This document shows positions 61,038 through 64,000 of a DNA stretch of 64,000 nucleotides, one piece after another. Under the pieces are notes generated by a model, which worked only from the letters and a program-made list of their open reading frames with translations, had not been told where the DNA came from and did no database searches. The DNA lies in the NCBI RefSeq assembly GCF_028765345.1, contig NZ_JARAJZ010000007.1, positions 186,409 to 250,408 on the forward strand, in the 5' to 3' direction. A program made the position numbers and the translations under genes. The stretch comes from Sporolactobacillus sp. CQH2019. GTDB taxonomy: Bacteria; Bacillota; Bacilli; Bacillales; Sporolactobacillaceae. Each line of letters starts with the position of its first letter. The first letter of the stretch is position 1.

Positions 61038-62239
61038 TGCGAATAAAACAGAATATGCCTTTTTTTATGAAACTGCTGCCGGTGGTCCTGGCTGCGTTTT
61101 GTATTCTTCTGTCGCAGGGGCCTCCCGCTTTTGCCGCCCAGTCGGGAGAGACGCCGCAGACCTGGTCGGATACCCAGCTGAACAACATCGATACAGGACA
61201 GATCGAAGCCTATTGGAATAAGGTCGTGAATGACTATCACGGATTTCTTCCTGAAAGCGATCCCGATTTTAAAAGTTTCCTCCACTCGAACAAGCAGGGA
61301 TTTATGAATAAACTGTTCGACGGATTGCTTCGCTTTTTCCTGAATGAGCTTCTGATCAACGGCCGCCTGCTCGGCACATTGATTCTGCTTTCCATTTTCT
61401 CGACTTTGCTGCAGGCGATTCAATCTGCTTTTGAAAATAAGACCGTTTCAAAAGTAGCTTATATGGTTGTCACACTGGCTCTGCTGATTCTGCTCCTCGA
61501 CAGTTTCAAAGTGGCGCTCGGTTATATTACGGGTACGATAAGTGCGATGAGCCAGTTTCTCGTTGCCCTCATTCCTCTGATTTTTGCCCTGACAGCTGCT
61601 TCGGGGGGCGCCGCCACGGTCTCTTTTTTCCATCCCCTGATTATCTTTCTTGTCAATACCGCAGGCTGGCTTGTTTCAAAATTTATCCTCCCGCTTCTGT
61701 TTATGTCCGCCTTGCTCGGCATCGTGAGTACTTTATCGGATCACTATAAATTAACCAAACTCGGCGATTTCATGAAAAATGTTGCCGTCTTCACGCTTGC
61801 CGCTTTTTTCGCCGTCTTTCTCGGAGTCATGTCGGTGCAGGGGGCGGCTACGGCAATCTCCGACGGTCTGATCGCCAAATCGGCCAAATTTTTCACAGGT
61901 AATTTTATTCCCGTCGTCGGCCGTATGTTTACGGAGGCAGCGGACACGGTGATCGGGGCCTCCGTCCTGTTAAAAAATACAATCGGTATTGCCGGTTTGC
62001 TGATCCTGCTGTGCATCACGGCCTTTCCGCTTTTAAAAGTCCTGTCTCTTGCTTTTATTTACAACGTGGCCGCGGCGGTTCTTCAGCCTCTGGGAGGAGG
62101 GCCTGTCATTGACTGCCTGGGCATCATGGCGAAAAGCATGCTCTATCTGTTCTCCGCTCTTGCCATCGTTTCACTGATGTTTTTCCTTGCTCTGACGATT
62201 ATCATTACCGCAGGAAATCTTTCATTGATGGTGCGTTAG
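61037..62239 (+). CDS. spoIIIAE: Stage III sporulation protein AE
   Basis: 400 residues. A cleavable signal peptide (FFMKLLPVVLAAFCILLSQG, cleavage near AFA-AQ) is followed by a polar region and about seven membrane helices. SpoIIIAE is the largest multi-pass component of the A-Q complex. Length as in B. subtilis (399). Confidence 0.93.
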   Translation: MRIKQNMPFFMKLLPVVLAAFCILLSQGPPAFAAQSGETPQTWSDTQLNNIDTGQIEAYWNKVVNDYHGFLPESDPDFKSFLHSNKQGFMNKLFDGLLRFFLNELLINGRLLGTLILLSIFSTLLQAIQSAFENKTVSKVAYMVVTLALLILLLDSFKVALGYITGTISAMSQFLVALIPLIFALTAASGGAATVSFFHPLIIFLVNTAGWLVSKFILPLLFMSALLGIVSTLSDHYKLTKLGDFMKNVAVFTLAAFFAVFLGVMSVQGAATAISDGLIAKSAKFFTGNFIPVVGRMFTEAADTVIGASVLLKNTIGIAGLLILLCITAFPLLKVLSLAFIYNVAAAVLQPLGGGPVIDCLGIMAKSMLYLFSALAIVSLMFFLALTIIITAGNLSLMVR

Positions 62240-62250
62240 GAGGGGGATCA

Positions 62251-62892
62251 ATGAACTATCTCGGAGAGTGGGTCTCTCAGCTGGTCGTGATCGTTCTTTT
62301 CGCCGTGATTTTGGAACTTCTGCTGCCGGCCCGCAGCTTTCAGAGATATGTGAAGTTCGTCATCGGACTTGTCCTGATTGTGGCGCTGATGGATCCGATT
62401 ATCCGCCTGTTTCAGCTGGATCCTGTCGATTTGATCCGCGGTTTGAAGGCCGGACAGGGAAACGTTCAAATACAAAATGAAACGGACGGGCAAAAAAAAG
62501 AGATAGAAAGCGCACAGACGGCATATATTCAAGAACAGGTAGCTGTCCAAATGAAGGATCTTGTGAAGGAGGAGTTGAATCGGCGGTACGGAGTGAGCAT
62601 TAAAGATCTGACATTATCGATGAAACAAGGAGGGAAGCAGGACCTGCTGCTTCAGAGCGCCGCAGTGGTCCTTGAAAAGACGGGAACCCAAGGTCAGAGC
62701 TCAGACGCTTCAGACCGGACCGTCCGTCCTGTTAAAGAAGTGTCCATCAGGGTGGGACAAGGAACGCCCGATCAAGGTTCCGCAAAGAGAAACGCTCAGA
62801 TCGAGAAAATTCGCTCCTTCCTTGCCGGGCGATGGGAGATTGATAAAAATCTCATCACACTTCACATGGAAGGAGGAAGTTCAGTCCCGTGA
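62251..62892 (+). CDS. spoIIIAF: Stage III sporulation protein AF
   Basis: 213 residues, two N-terminal helices (WVSQLVVIVLFAVILELLLP; FVIGLVLIVALMDPIIRLF) and an extracellular ring-building-motif domain with VNIRRYGVS-like spacing. GAGGGGG site. Stop overlaps spoIIIAG by four bases. Confidence 0.92.
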   Translation: MNYLGEWVSQLVVIVLFAVILELLLPARSFQRYVKFVIGLVLIVALMDPIIRLFQLDPVDLIRGLKAGQGNVQIQNETDGQKKEIESAQTAYIQEQVAVQMKDLVKEELNRRYGVSIKDLTLSMKQGGKQDLLLQSAAVVLEKTGTQGQSSDASDRTVRPVKEVSIRVGQGTPDQGSAKRNAQIEKIRSFLAGRWEIDKNLITLHMEGGSSVP

Positions 62893-63551
62893 TGCACTGG
62901 ATAATGAAACTGAAGGAATGGCTCGGCAGTGAACGGACCGGAAACGGCAAACGCGTGAGGACGCAGAAAGAAATACTCGTCAGGCTGGGGGTTATTGCCT
63001 TAATCGGCATCGCTCTTCTTGCGGGAAACAAGATGATCACCGGAAATCAGAAAACGAATAAAGCGGCCGGTACCCAGGTGTTCAGTAACCAGGATGCCAA
63101 AAACTTATCGGAAATAAAGTCAAACATCAGCCAGGGCACGATGACCCCGATTGAAAAATATGAATCTTACGTCGATCAGAATCTGAAAAATATTCTTCAG
63201 CAGATCCAAGGTGTTTCCGATGTTTCCGTCATGGTGACATTTTCTACTACAGAGAAAAAAATATACCAGAATGACGTCAAGACGCAGGACAATCAGACAA
63301 AAGAGACTGATCAAAAAGGGGGCACGCGCCAGGTGAACGATCATAGTCAGGACAGCCAGGTCGTTATGGTCGACAAAAACGGAGTCAAAGAACCGGTGGT
63401 TATCGGACAAGAACAGCCGGGTGTGCGCGGCGTAGTCGTCGTAGCCCGCGGTGCGGATCAGCCGGCGATTCAGGTCAAAATTATGGATGCTGTCGCAACG
63501 GTTCTGGACATACCTTCCTATAAAGTTAAAGTGTTGCAAAAAAATGAATGA
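62889..63551 (+). CDS. spoIIIAG: Stage III sporulation protein AG
   Basis: 220 residues. One membrane helix (VIALIGIALLAGNKMITG), then the ring-building domain (NILQQIQGVSDVSVMVTF; GVRGVVVVARGADQPAIQVK). It forms the large ring of the SpoIIIA-SpoIIQ channel. B. subtilis form is 229 residues. Confidence 0.92.
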   Translation: MMHWIMKLKEWLGSERTGNGKRVRTQKEILVRLGVIALIGIALLAGNKMITGNQKTNKAAGTQVFSNQDAKNLSEIKSNISQGTMTPIEKYESYVDQNLKNILQQIQGVSDVSVMVTFSTTEKKIYQNDVKTQDNQTKETDQKGGTRQVNDHSQDSQVVMVDKNGVKEPVVIGQEQPGVRGVVVVARGADQPAIQVKIMDAVATVLDIPSYKVKVLQKNE

Positions 63552-63566
63552 GGAGGCAGTTTGAAT

Positions 63567-64000
63567 ATGTTGAAGAAACAGACTATCTGGTTGCTGACCA
63601 TGCTCAGTTTAATCGTTGTCCTCTCAGTCTATGCGCTGACTTCTCCCAGTCAGCCGTCCAATAGTGCTTCTCAAAGTTCGGCAGGTTCATCAAAGGCAAG
63701 TTCATCAAAACAAACGACGGCGGGCAAAGGGCAGCCGGTTGCCACCGTCAGCGCCGCGGATAATAAATTGGCAGAGATCGAACTGCAGAAAGCGGATGAA
63801 AGAAATCAGCAGGAGCAGAAATATCAGAGCGTCATTGCTTCGGGGAAGAGTTCCCCGTCCGAGGTGAGTGCGGCTTATGATGCCATGCAATCCATGAGCA
63901 CGCTGTCAAATAATGAAATGATGCTTGAAGATGTTATCCAGGCAAAGGGATTTAAAAATGCCGTTGTCAAAACAAGCGGGAATCAGATCCAGATTTTTGT
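63567..64000 (+). CDS. spoIIIAH: Stage III sporulation protein AH (3' end outside window)
   Basis: About 144 residues seen from ATG 63567 behind AGGAGG. One membrane helix (WLLTMLSLIVVLSVYALTS), a Ser-rich linker, and the start of the ring-building domain (MMLEDVIQAKGFKNAVVKTS) that contacts forespore SpoIIQ. The gene continues past the right edge. Confidence 0.93.
   Translation, partial: MLKKQTIWLLTMLSLIVVLSVYALTSPSQPSNSASQSSAGSSKASSSKQTTAGKGQPVATVSAADNKLAEIELQKADERNQQEQKYQSVIASGKSSPSEVSAAYDAMQSMSTLSNNEMMLEDVIQAKGFKNAVVKTSGNQIQIF

Overview
The window comes from a spore-forming member of the Bacillales. It carries the start of a spoIIIA operon (AA to AH), small YjcZ-type and YjfB-type proteins, and a gene order that follows the Bacillus subtilis yqg-yqh region: mgsR, comG, yqhG, yqhH, gcvT-gcvPA-gcvPB, yqhL, mntR, yqhO, yqhP, yqhQ, yqhR, efp, spoIIIA. 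TTG and GTG starts behind strong Shine-Dalgarno sites are frequent. Several genes found here in B. subtilis are missing from the locus (comGC-GG, the sinIR and tapA-sipW-tasA block, lipM, aroQ, papA-like yqhT). A Sporolactobacillus-like genus would fit, but the sequence alone does not prove it.

Layout. Positions 1-1286 hold a truncated family 39 glycosyltransferase. From about 1.3 to 5.3 kb the DNA is gene-poor. It contains a striking array of TCGCCC hexamers spaced 21 bp apart (1921-2300), a 16-bp inverted repeat at 2386 and 4880, and three small genes (yjcZ-like, yjfB-like, and an unknown one). mgsR follows, then the first 65 codons of comGA.

A complete-looking 38.3-kb siphovirus prophage (6039-44307) interrupts comGA between 19-bp direct repeats. 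Both comGA pieces are in the same frame at the repeat, so precise excision would restore a 362-codon comGA. The prophage runs: integrase, exonuclease, ImmA protease and CI-like repressor (leftward); Cro-like protein, antirepressor-like protein, replication genes with an internal iteron origin, helicase loader and DnaB helicase; late regulator; a 4.5-kb accessory block (a RexAB-like soluble plus four-TM pair, orphan genes, HicAB); HNH, terminase, HK97-type head, tail with a frameshifted chaperone, tape measure, Dit and Tal; holins and a GH25 endolysin; then a second AT-rich accessory block (a beta-sandwich-like gene with an A9 frameshift, a holin-like fusion, an anchored coiled-coil protein and orphans) before attR.

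Right of the prophage are the rest of comGA and comGB, which runs straight into convergent yqhG. The pseudopilin genes are gone from this locus, so competence may be degraded as well as phage-interrupted. Next come a SNF2 helicase, a tandem glycine riboswitch whose first aptamer carries a roughly 200-bp inverted-repeat insertion, the glycine cleavage operon, rhodanese, MntR, a patatin-like protein, conserved membrane proteins, EF-P, and spoIIIAA-AH running off the right edge.
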